Origin: Stenotrophomonas_A sp002429615
GTDB taxonomy: Bacteria; Pseudomonadota; Gammaproteobacteria; Xanthomonadales; Xanthomonadaceae
NCBI GenBank assembly: GCA_031987425.1
Contig: DALZZL010000003.1
Span: 4,919-68,918, forward strand
Length of the DNA: 64,000 nt
Reading direction: 5' to 3'
The notes under the pieces were generated by a model that worked only from the letters and a program-made list of their open reading frames with translations, was not told where the DNA came from and searched no databases. Shown here piece by piece: positions 35,181 through 42,524 of the stretch (the first letter of the stretch is position 1; every line of letters starts with the position of its first letter). A program made the translations under genes and the position numbers.

Positions 35181-36236
35181 GTGGCAACGTGGCTGGTAAC
35201 CGGCGGCGCCGGATTCATTGGCGGCAACTTCGTCCGCGAGGCCGTCGCCCGTGGCATCAAGGTGGTCAATCTCGATCTGCTGACCTATGCCGGCAACCTG
35301 AATACGCTGGCTTCGCTACAGGGCGACCCGAACCACGTCTTCGTGCATGGCGATATCGGCGACCGCGACCTGGTGTCGCAGCTGTTGGCCGAGCACCAGC
35401 CGGAGGCCGTGCTGAACTTCGCCGCGGAGAGCCACGTCGACCGTTCCATCGATGGTCCGGGGACGTTCGTGCAGACCAACGTGGTCGGCACCCTGGGCCT
35501 GCTGGAGGCCAGCCGTGACTACTGGAAGGCGTTGCCCGACGCGCGCGCGGCGGCGTTCCGCTTCCTGCACGTGTCCACCGACGAGGTCTACGGCACGCTC
35601 GGCGAGACCGGCAAGTTCTCCGAGACCACGCCCTACGCACCGAATTCGCCGTACTCCGCGTCGAAGGCCGCATCCGATCACCTGGTGCGTGCGTTCCACC
35701 ACACCTACGGCCTGCCGACGCTGACCACCAACTGCTCGAACAACTACGGCCCGTATCACTTCCCCGAGAAGCTCATCCCGCTGGTGATCGCCAAGGCGCT
35801 GGCCGGTGAGCCGCTGCCGGTCTATGGCGACGGCAAGCAGGTGCGCGACTGGCTGTTCGTCAGCGACCACTGCGAGGCGATCCGCGCCGTGCTGGCCGGT
35901 GGCCGCCCCGGCGAGACCTACAACGTCGGTGGCAATGCGGAGCGCCAGAACATCGAGGTGGTGCAGGCGATCTGCGCGCTGCTGGATGCGCGCCGCCCGC
36001 GCGCCGATGGCCGCCCGCGTGCCACGCAGATCACCCATGTCGCCGATCGCCCCGGCCACGACCGCCGTTATGCGATCGACGCCTCCAAGCTGAAGCACGA
36101 ACTGGGTTGGGAGCCGACGCATACGTTCGAGCAGGGCATCGCCTTCACCGTGGACTGGTATTTGGACAACCAGGACTGGGTACGCGGTGTGCTGGACGGT
36201 AGCTACCGCCTCGAACGCATCGGCACCGCGGCCTGA
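35181..36236 (+). CDS. rfbB: dTDP-glucose 4,6-dehydratase
   Basis: A 351-residue extended SDR enzyme (RmlB), making dTDP-4-keto-6-deoxyglucose in L-rhamnose synthesis. NAD loop TGGAGFIG (7-14), STDEVYG (132-138) with the catalytic Asp-Glu pair, YSASK (158-162) and NCSNNYGPYHFPEKLIPL are seen. The GTG start at 35181 is supported by GGAG at 35170-35173; the open frame continues upstream to 35073 without similarity. First gene of the rmlBACD operon; it is divergent from etfB with 199 bp between starts. Confidence 0.95.
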   Translation: MATWLVTGGAGFIGGNFVREAVARGIKVVNLDLLTYAGNLNTLASLQGDPNHVFVHGDIGDRDLVSQLLAEHQPEAVLNFAAESHVDRSIDGPGTFVQTNVVGTLGLLEASRDYWKALPDARAAAFRFLHVSTDEVYGTLGETGKFSETTPYAPNSPYSASKAASDHLVRAFHHTYGLPTLTTNCSNNYGPYHFPEKLIPLVIAKALAGEPLPVYGDGKQVRDWLFVSDHCEAIRAVLAGGRPGETYNVGGNAERQNIEVVQAICALLDARRPRADGRPRATQITHVADRPGHDRRYAIDASKLKHELGWEPTHTFEQGIAFTVDWYLDNQDWVRGVLDGSYRLERIGTAA

Positions 36237-36252
36237 TCACGGAGCGACCCAC

Positions 36253-37140
36253 ATGAGCAAACGCAAGGGCATCATCCTCGCCGGGGGTTCCGGCACGCGG
36301 CTGTATCCGATCACCCAGGGCATCAGCAAGCAGCTGCTGCCGGTGTACGACAAGCCGATGATCTACTACCCGCTGAGCGTGTTGATGCTGGCGGGCATCC
36401 GCGACGTGCTGATCATCAACACGCCGCACGAGCAGGCGTTGTTCCAGAACCTGCTGGGCGATGGTTCGCAGTGGGGCATGAACATCCAGTACGCGGTGCA
36501 GCCCAGCCCGGATGGTTTGGCGCAGGCCTATCTGATCGGTCGCGACTTCGTGGCTGGCCAGCCGAGCTGTCTGGTGCTGGGCGACAACATCTTCCACGGC
36601 CACGGGCTGACCGAGACGCTGCGCCGCGCCGAAGCGCGTGACCATGGCGCCACGGTGTTCGGCTATTGGGTCAACGATCCCGAACGCTATGGCGTGGCGG
36701 AGTTCGATGCCAGTGGCAAGGTGATCGGGATCGAGGAAAAGCCTGCCGCACCGCGCTCGAACTACGCGGTCACCGGCCTGTATTTCTACGATGGTCGTGC
36801 CAGTGACTACGCCGCCGCATTGAAGCCTTCACCGCGCGGCGAGCTGGAGATCACTGACCTCAACCGCTGCTATCTCGAAGACGGCTCGTTGCATCTGGAG
36901 GCGCTGGGGCGTGGCTATGCGTGGCTCGATACCGGGACGCACCAGTCGCTGCACGAGGCGTCCAATTTCATCGAGACCATCCAGGCGCGCCAAGGCCTGC
37001 AGGTATGCTGCCCGGAAGAGATCGCCTTCGGACACGGCTGGATCAATGCCGAGGACCTGCAGCGTCTGGCCGCGCCGCTGTCAAAGAATGCCTATGGCAA
37101 GTACCTGCATGACCTGGCCCGACGGGGGAAGATGTTTTGA
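36253..37140 (+). CDS. rfbA: Glucose-1-phosphate thymidylyltransferase
   Basis: A 295-residue nucleotidyltransferase (RmlA) that makes dTDP-glucose from dTTP and glucose-1-phosphate, the first step to dTDP-L-rhamnose. The signature LAGGSGTRLYPIT with SKQLLPVYDKPMIYYPLS is at the N-terminus; LGDNIFHGHG, IEEKP and AWLDTGTHQSL follow. The start at 36253 lies 10 bp past a GGAG; it is 16 bp after rfbB and overlaps rfbC by 4 bp. Confidence 0.97.
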   Translation: MSKRKGIILAGGSGTRLYPITQGISKQLLPVYDKPMIYYPLSVLMLAGIRDVLIINTPHEQALFQNLLGDGSQWGMNIQYAVQPSPDGLAQAYLIGRDFVAGQPSCLVLGDNIFHGHGLTETLRRAEARDHGATVFGYWVNDPERYGVAEFDASGKVIGIEEKPAAPRSNYAVTGLYFYDGRASDYAAALKPSPRGELEITDLNRCYLEDGSLHLEALGRGYAWLDTGTHQSLHEASNFIETIQARQGLQVCCPEEIAFGHGWINAEDLQRLAAPLSKNAYGKYLHDLARRGKMF

Positions 37141-37694
37141 AACTGATTGAAACCGCATTGCCTGGCTGCATGGTCATCGAGCCGGCGGTGCACGGGGATG
37201 AACGCGGCTTCTTCTTCGAGAGCTGGAACGCGGAGCGTTTCGCGCGCCATGGCCTGGACATGCGCTTCGTGCAGAGCAACGTCTCTTCTTCCAGTCGTGG
37301 CGTGCTGCGCGGGCTGCACTACCAATGGCCGCGTCCGCAGGGAAAGCTGGTCAGCGTGCTGGAAGGCGAGGTGTATGACGTCGCCGTCGACATCCGCCAC
37401 GGTTCGCCGCACTTCGGGCGCTGGGCCGCGGCCATCCTCAGTGCGGAGAACCGCCGCCAGTTCTGGATTCCCGAGGGCTTCGCGCATGGTTTCGCGGTGC
37501 TGTCCGAACGCGCGGTCTTCAGCTATCTGTGCACCGATGTGTACGTGAAGGAGGCCGACGCCGGCGTGCGCTGGAACGACGAGCGCATTGGCGTCGACTG
37601 GCCGATCAGCGATCCGATCCTCTCGGGCAAGGACGCGCTCGCGCCGTTCCTGGCGGATGTGCCGCCCGAACGGCTGCCGGTCTTCATGCCGTGA
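37137..37694 (+). CDS. rfbC: dTDP-4-dehydrorhamnose 3,5-epimerase
   Basis: A 185-residue cupin-fold epimerase (RmlC). Active-site features are LRGLHYQ (catalytic His) and the Asp/Tyr pair in VYDVAVDIRHGS and the later FSYLCTDVYVKEAD; FWIPEGFAHGF is a family signature. The TTG start overlaps the rfbA stop by 4 bp, typical of the operon. Confidence 0.96.
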   Translation: MKLIETALPGCMVIEPAVHGDERGFFFESWNAERFARHGLDMRFVQSNVSSSSRGVLRGLHYQWPRPQGKLVSVLEGEVYDVAVDIRHGSPHFGRWAAAILSAENRRQFWIPEGFAHGFAVLSERAVFSYLCTDVYVKEADAGVRWNDERIGVDWPISDPILSGKDALAPFLADVPPERLPVFMP

Positions 37695-38596
37695 GCGTGC
37701 TGGTACTCGGTGGCAATGGGCAGGTGGGCAGGGAACTGCTGCGTGCTTTCCGCGAACGCGGCGAGCAGGTCATTGTGACGACGCGCAGCGGTGTGCTGGA
37801 GGACGGCACGCCCTGCGAACGCGCGGATCTGGATCAGCCCGACACCCTCCCGGCCCTGCTCGATCACCTGGCGCCGGACGCCATCATCAATGCCGCGGCG
37901 TATACCGCGGTGGATCGTGCCGAGGTCGAGTCCGACGCGGCGTTTCGGGTCAATGCAGAAGCGCCAGGCGTGATCGCGCGGTGGTGTGCCGCGCAGGGCG
38001 TGCCGCTGGTCCACTACTCGACCGACTACGTCTTCGACGGACGCTCGGCGGTGCCCTATCGCGAGGAAGACCCCACTCATCCGCTGAGCGTCTACGGCGC
38101 CAGCAAGTGGGCGGGAGAGGAGGCGATCCGCGCTGCCGGTGGTCGCCACCTGATCTTCCGCACGGCCTGGGTGTACGCGAGCCACAGCCACAACTTCCTG
38201 CGCACGATGTTGCGCGTGGGCGCCGAGCGCGACGAACTGCGCGTGGTGGCGGACCAGTTCGGAACGCCGACCCCCGCGCGGCTGGTGGCCGATACGACGC
38301 TGCTCGCGTTGCGCCACCCGGGCGGGCTATCAGGCACCTGGCATCTCACCGCCAGCGGCGAGACCAGCTGGTACGGCTTCGCCGAGGCGATCTTCGCCGA
38401 AGCGCTCGCGGCCGGCTGCATCGCGCGCGCGCCGGCCGTGGTGGCGATCGCCACCGCCGACTACCCCACGCCGGCCACGAGGCCGGCGAGGTCGCTGCTG
38501 GACAACCGCCGCGTGCAGCACGACTTCGACACGCAGATGCCCGCATGGCGCGATGGCCTGAAGCAGGTCATCGCGGAGCTGGCCGCGGCACGCTGA
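37691..38596 (+). CDS. rfbD: dTDP-4-dehydrorhamnose reductase
   Basis: A 301-residue SDR enzyme (RmlD) that finishes dTDP-L-rhamnose. NAD(P) loop GGNGQVG (7-13), NAAAYTAVDRAE, STDYVFDG and YGASK (135-139) are all present, as is QFGTPTPA near residue 195. The GTG start at 37691 overlaps the rfbC stop by 4 bp. The gene converges on the second glycan operon, whose last gene ends at 38612; no strong terminator is seen between them. Confidence 0.95.
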   Translation: MSVLVLGGNGQVGRELLRAFRERGEQVIVTTRSGVLEDGTPCERADLDQPDTLPALLDHLAPDAIINAAAYTAVDRAEVESDAAFRVNAEAPGVIARWCAAQGVPLVHYSTDYVFDGRSAVPYREEDPTHPLSVYGASKWAGEEAIRAAGGRHLIFRTAWVYASHSHNFLRTMLRVGAERDELRVVADQFGTPTPARLVADTTLLALRHPGGLSGTWHLTASGETSWYGFAEAIFAEALAAGCIARAPAVVAIATADYPTPATRPARSLLDNRRVQHDFDTQMPAWRDGLKQVIAELAAAR

Positions 38597-38611
38597 TCGC
38601 GTGCCCCGGCT

Positions 38612-40198
38612 TCAGAGCGCGCAGTGATGCGCGCGGGTGTCGGTCTTGCGGTACACGGTGCCGCCAAACGTGCCGTAGGGCTTGGACGGATCGACCGGCA
38701 CCACACCGAACGGCTGGTACAGCCCGGTACCGACAACAGCGGCCTCGATTTCCGGGGCGCCCGGCCAGTCGGTGCGCGTGGTGGTCATGATCACGTCCGG
38801 CGGGCATGAGGCGATTGCCTGCTGCAGTTGCCGCGGGTCCAGCCCCAGTTGGATCAGCAGCGCCGACAGATTGCCCAGCTTGCCCGACGGCGGCAGCGTG
38901 CCCGAGATCGGATACAGCGAGAACATGAAGCCACTCACGCTGGCGGTGCCGCCCGGCGGCGTCGCGTGCTGGATCATCTCGCCGGCCAGCAGGTAGTTCG
39001 ACGCGCTGGCCGCATCGATGGCCCAGCCCTTGTGCAGGGTGGTGGACGCGCTGCGGGCCGCCTCCGGCAGCGCCGCCAGCTGCGCGCTGACCGGCTGCAC
39101 CAGCGACAGCGCCGCCAGCGCGGCCAGTCCTGCCGCCGCCGCGGCTTCGCGGGTGCCCGCCAGCGCGGTGAATACCGTGCGCCATGCCATCGCGGTCAGC
39201 AGCGCGAGCGCCGGCAAGGCCACGGCGAAGTGATACGGGAAGCCGATCTTCGTCGCCGGCTCGATTAGCGCGACGAGCGCGCAGCCACACCAGAGGGATG
39301 CGCGCGCCAGGCCGCGGGTATCGCGCGTGATCAGCCTCAGCACGAAGGCGAGCGCGATGCCGGTGGCGGCAAGGAACAGCGCCGGCCGGGAAACGTTGAA
39401 CGAGGTCACCACGGCGTTGTGGAAGAACTCCGCGCGCTGTGCCTGCAGCGATTGATAGACGATGCCCGCGTCGCGATAGGCCTCCAGCAGGCCATGCGCG
39501 CCGCCGCGCAGCAGCACGATGAGCGCGAGCACGCACAGGCCGGTCACCGCACCGCCCGCGCCGAACCACAGCAGGGCACGCCGCCCGTGGCCCCACCACA
39601 CCGCGCACAGTCCCAGCAGCGCGAACGGGGCCAGTGTCTCGCGCAGCAGGATGCCCGCCGCCACCAGTGCACCGACGCCGAACCAGCGCCAGGTCGAGGT
39701 GGGCGTCGCGCCGCGTGCAAGCAACAGTGCCGCGAACAGCGGCAGGTAGGCGGCATACAGGCTGTTCTTGAAGCCGGACTGCACGAAGCTGGGGTCGTTC
39801 ATCGCCAGCAGGAACACCGCGCCCACGGCCGCGCCGATCACCAGGCTGCGCGATTCCAGCACCAACAGGCGCAGCAGCACCAACGAGGCCACCGCCGCGA
39901 TTCCCATGTCCACCGCGCGCAGCGCCACCAGCGGTTGCAGGTCCAGGCCGAACACCCAGAACAGCGTGAGCGGATAGACCATCAGCGTGCCGTCCGCGGG
40001 CAGCCCCTGGTGCGCCAGCAGCGCGGCATGCGTGCGCATCGCGAAATAGGCCATGAAGCCCTCGTCGGTGGACGGCATGGCGGAGAGCGTGCCGATGCGC
40101 GGCAGCACCACCGTGGCCAGCACGATGAGGATCAGGACGAGCCAGCCCAGCGCGGTCATCCAGCGCGTGGCGGGGGTCACATGGCGAGGCTGATGCAT
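38612..40198 (-). CDS. Multi-pass membrane protein, putative GT-C glycosyltransferase
   Basis: A 528-residue protein with about eleven membrane spans and a C-terminal soluble tail (from about residue 430). The first outer loop has SAMPSTDEGFMAYFAMRTH, with the acidic pair and position expected of ArnT/GT-C enzymes that take polyprenyl-phosphate sugars in the periplasm. Located last in an eight-gene overlapping operon that also encodes a GT2 fusion and an SMR pair, it is a good candidate for the final transferase. It overlaps the preceding gene by 22 bp. No exact family name was recognised. Confidence 0.68.
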   Translation of the reverse strand: MHQPRHVTPATRWMTALGWLVLILIVLATVVLPRIGTLSAMPSTDEGFMAYFAMRTHAALLAHQGLPADGTLMVYPLTLFWVFGLDLQPLVALRAVDMGIAAVASLVLLRLLVLESRSLVIGAAVGAVFLLAMNDPSFVQSGFKNSLYAAYLPLFAALLLARGATPTSTWRWFGVGALVAAGILLRETLAPFALLGLCAVWWGHGRRALLWFGAGGAVTGLCVLALIVLLRGGAHGLLEAYRDAGIVYQSLQAQRAEFFHNAVVTSFNVSRPALFLAATGIALAFVLRLITRDTRGLARASLWCGCALVALIEPATKIGFPYHFAVALPALALLTAMAWRTVFTALAGTREAAAAAGLAALAALSLVQPVSAQLAALPEAARSASTTLHKGWAIDAASASNYLLAGEMIQHATPPGGTASVSGFMFSLYPISGTLPPSGKLGNLSALLIQLGLDPRQLQQAIASCPPDVIMTTTRTDWPGAPEIEAAVVGTGLYQPFGVVPVDPSKPYGTFGGTVYRKTDTRAHHCAL

Positions 40199-40509
40199 AC
40201 GGTTCCTGCGGAGACGAGGCTGGCACCGAGCCAGAAGCGGGGAGGGAGACGTTCGCCGAAGATCAGCTGGCTCGACAGCGGGACCACGATATAAGCCAAC
40301 GCCGCAAAGCAGACCAGCAACGACAGCGCGAGGGTGCGCATCAGCAGCACGACCAGCAGCACCGACACCAGCTGCCCGGCGACCGCCAGCGCCAGGCGGC
40401 CATAACGGCGCCCACGCTCGCTGGCCTGCGCCGCGGCCTTCATCAGCAACTGTGACCCCGTGCTGCAGCTCACGGAGGCCAGCCCCAGGCCGACCTCAAG
40501 CGGCGACAT
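40177..40509 (-). CDS. SMR/EamA-type small membrane protein (ArnF-like flippase half)
   Basis: A 110-residue protein with four membrane spans, like a small-multidrug-resistance protein or one half of an EamA transporter. GSQLLMKAAAQ after the first span and ALAYIVVPLSSQLIFGERL in the third-fourth span region are typical. ArnE/ArnF are an SMR pair that flips undecaprenyl-phosphate-aminoarabinose. Its gene follows another SMR-type gene with a 14-bp overlap, so a heterodimer is likely. Substrate inferred to be the lipid-linked sugar made by the SDR-GT2 fusion. Confidence 0.75.
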   Translation of the reverse strand: MSPLEVGLGLASVSCSTGSQLLMKAAAQASERGRRYGRLALAVAGQLVSVLLVVLLMRTLALSLLVCFAALAYIVVPLSSQLIFGERLPPRFWLGASLVSAGTVCISLAM

Positions 40510-40864
40510 CGGCAGGTGCTCCGCGGCTGATGATGAAAAGCCCGGTCACCACCAGCCCGATGCCCAGCGCCATACCGGCATTGAGCGGCTCGTGGAAGCA
40601 CACCACGCCGGCGACCGGGGTGATGAGGTAGACCAACGCGGTCCACGGATACGCCGTGGACAACGGCATCCGGCGCAAGGCCAGGAACCAGCTGGCGAAA
40701 CCACAGGCCGAGGCGAACAGCCCCGCCCACAGCCAGGGATTGAGCAGCAGGCCGAGCAGCAGGCCCTGGCCGGTGTGCAGGCCGGCACGTTTGTACAGCA
40801 CCTGCGCGCCGGCCATGCTGAGGATCATGGTGCCCAGCAGGGCACCGGAGACCCATCGGCTCAT
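40496..40864 (-). CDS. SMR/EamA-type small membrane protein (ArnE-like flippase half)
   Basis: A 122-residue protein with four membrane spans. GAQVLYKRAGL and STAYPWTALVYLITPVAGVVCFHEPLN match the SMR/EamA pattern (conserved Glu in the last loop before LNAGMALGIGLVVTGLFII). Forms a likely pair with the 110-residue protein encoded next. The start at 40864 overlaps the stop of the upstream methyltransferase gene by 4 bp. Function as a lipid-sugar flippase is inferred from the pair and the neighbours. Confidence 0.76.
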   Translation of the reverse strand: MSRWVSGALLGTMILSMAGAQVLYKRAGLHTGQGLLLGLLLNPWLWAGLFASACGFASWFLALRRMPLSTAYPWTALVYLITPVAGVVCFHEPLNAGMALGIGLVVTGLFIISRGAPADVAA

Positions 40865-41589
40865 CGCGTGGCCACGAACACGTTCTGCCCGCAGGCGAAC
40901 TGGCGCGCGCCGGGGAGGCGCTCGACCAGAGGCTCGATCGCGCGCAGTGCCTTGGCGGCGGCATCCGGGCAGAAGAACGGCACCAGGTTGATGATGCGCG
41001 TGGAGATCCGCGGGAAGCCGGCATCGCGCAGCCAGCGCCGGATCAGCGTGGGCGTGAACGAGCGCTCTTCGTGTTCGACGTGATACGTCGAGTAGCGCTC
41101 CAGCAGCTTGAGCACCGGGTTCAAACCGTTCGGTTCGACGATCACGATGCTGCCGCGAAAATCGCGCAGCGCGGCGATGGCCAGGGCCGGGTCGGGCAGG
41201 TGGTGCAGGACGCCGCGCAGCACGATGCAGTCGAAGTGGTGCTGCTGCAGGTAGCTGGCCATGTCGTAGATGTTGCCGACTTCGAAGCGCACCTTGTCTT
41301 GCAGCCCGTAGCGGGCGGCCTTGGCCTGCGCGGCCTCGATGGCGGCGGCGGCCGGGTCCACGCCCACCACTTCCGCCGCGCCGAAGCCCGGGAACTCCAG
41401 GGTGTACGAACCATCGCCGCAGCCCAGGTCGAGCACACGCTTGCCGGCGAACGGCAGGGCGGCGGCGACCGCGTCGCTGATGCGCGCATTGGCCAGGTTC
41501 GATGACAGGCGGTCGGTGGTGTAGCGGTACGAGCCGGTGTTGCGCACGTCCTCGTCGAACTGGGCGACGTTCTTCTTGACCTGGGTCAT
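40861..41589 (-). CDS. Class I SAM-dependent methyltransferase
   Basis: A 242-residue methyltransferase. SAM motif I is VLDLGCGDGS (52-61), followed by VVGVDPAAAAIE and the motif III-like IVLRGVLHHLPDPA. No signal or membrane segment. By position it may methylate a sugar (O- or C-methylation) in the glycan operon. Overlaps of 4 bp on both sides show tight coupling. Confidence 0.85.
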   Translation of the reverse strand: MTQVKKNVAQFDEDVRNTGSYRYTTDRLSSNLANARISDAVAAALPFAGKRVLDLGCGDGSYTLEFPGFGAAEVVGVDPAAAAIEAAQAKAARYGLQDKVRFEVGNIYDMASYLQQHHFDCIVLRGVLHHLPDPALAIAALRDFRGSIVIVEPNGLNPVLKLLERYSTYHVEHEERSFTPTLIRRWLRDAGFPRISTRIINLVPFFCPDAAAKALRAIEPLVERLPGARQFACGQNVFVATR

Positions 41590-42524
41590 CGGGAATTCCT
41601 TGCGGGTTTGTAGCCAACGGCCAGGATGTTGCCCACGTTGGCCGGAATCATCAGGTCGGCCAGGCCGACCGCGCCGAGAAGCCGCAACAGGGGGGATTTC
41701 AGCACGCCGGGCAATGGGGTCAGGCGCAGCCAGTAGCGCAGCGGATAGGCATTGCGGATCGACCTGACCGACACCCGTTCAAAGCCGGTGCTGTCCAGCA
41801 GCGCGGCGACCGCGCGATCACTGAACAGCTGCAGGTGCTCGACGTCGATGATGGGCGACTTCAAGCCCAGCAGGCGGTTCAGCGGCGCGCGCCAGTTATG
41901 CACGACCACCGCCAGCATGCCGCCCGGTTCCAGCAGCGCGTAGGCATCACGCACCAGCACGCCCGGATCGGCGACATGCTCCAGCGTCATGAACGAGCAG
42001 ACCAGCGAGACCTTGCGCTCGCCGAGCATGTCGCGATGGAACATGCCTTCGACCAGCATCGGCTTCACTTCCGCGGGCGCGGCATCGATGGCGCTGCGCG
42101 AGGGTTCGATGCCCAGCACGTTGGCGAAGCCAGCCTGGCGCAGATAGGGCAGCAGCGGGCCGCTGCCGGCGCCGATGTCGATGGCGAACCCATGGCGGTC
42201 CACGCCGGCCATGCAGCTCGACAGCGCCTGGGCGTAGCTGGCGGCCGCCGCGGCGGCTTCCGGCGTGGAGTCGTAGGCCGCATCCGAATACGCCTGGGAC
42301 AGGAAGTCGTCGGCGGGCGGGCGCGGCGCGAACACCAGGTCGCACGTCGTGCAGCGCACCAGCCACAGGCACATGAACTCCGGGTTCTTGCGGGAGGCGT
42401 AGGTGAAGTCGTTGACCCGCGCCGGGTCGATGCGTTCGTCGGCGAAATGCACCACGCGCGTGCCACCACAGCCGGGGCACGGGCGGTCGCGGGCGAGGTC
42501 GAGTTGCTGCACCGCCTCGCTCAT
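41586..42524 (-). CDS. Class I SAM methyltransferase with N-terminal zinc ribbon
   Basis: A 312-residue methyltransferase. Cys16-x-x-Cys19 and Cys58-x-x-Cys61 form a likely zinc-binding N-terminal domain as in sugar C-methyltransferases and related SAM enzymes. The SAM loop is IDIGAGSGPLL (115-125), then LGIEPSRSAID and MTLEHVADPGVL. Start at 42524 (MSEAVQQLDLA) overlaps the stop of the fusion gene. The zinc ribbon makes C-methylation of a nucleotide-linked keto sugar a real possibility; not proven. Confidence 0.83.
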   Translation of the reverse strand: MSEAVQQLDLARDRPCPGCGGTRVVHFADERIDPARVNDFTYASRKNPEFMCLWLVRCTTCDLVFAPRPPADDFLSQAYSDAAYDSTPEAAAAAASYAQALSSCMAGVDRHGFAIDIGAGSGPLLPYLRQAGFANVLGIEPSRSAIDAAPAEVKPMLVEGMFHRDMLGERKVSLVCSFMTLEHVADPGVLVRDAYALLEPGGMLAVVVHNWRAPLNRLLGLKSPIIDVEHLQLFSDRAVAALLDSTGFERVSVRSIRNAYPLRYWLRLTPLPGVLKSPLLRLLGAVGLADLMIPANVGNILAVGYKPARNSR

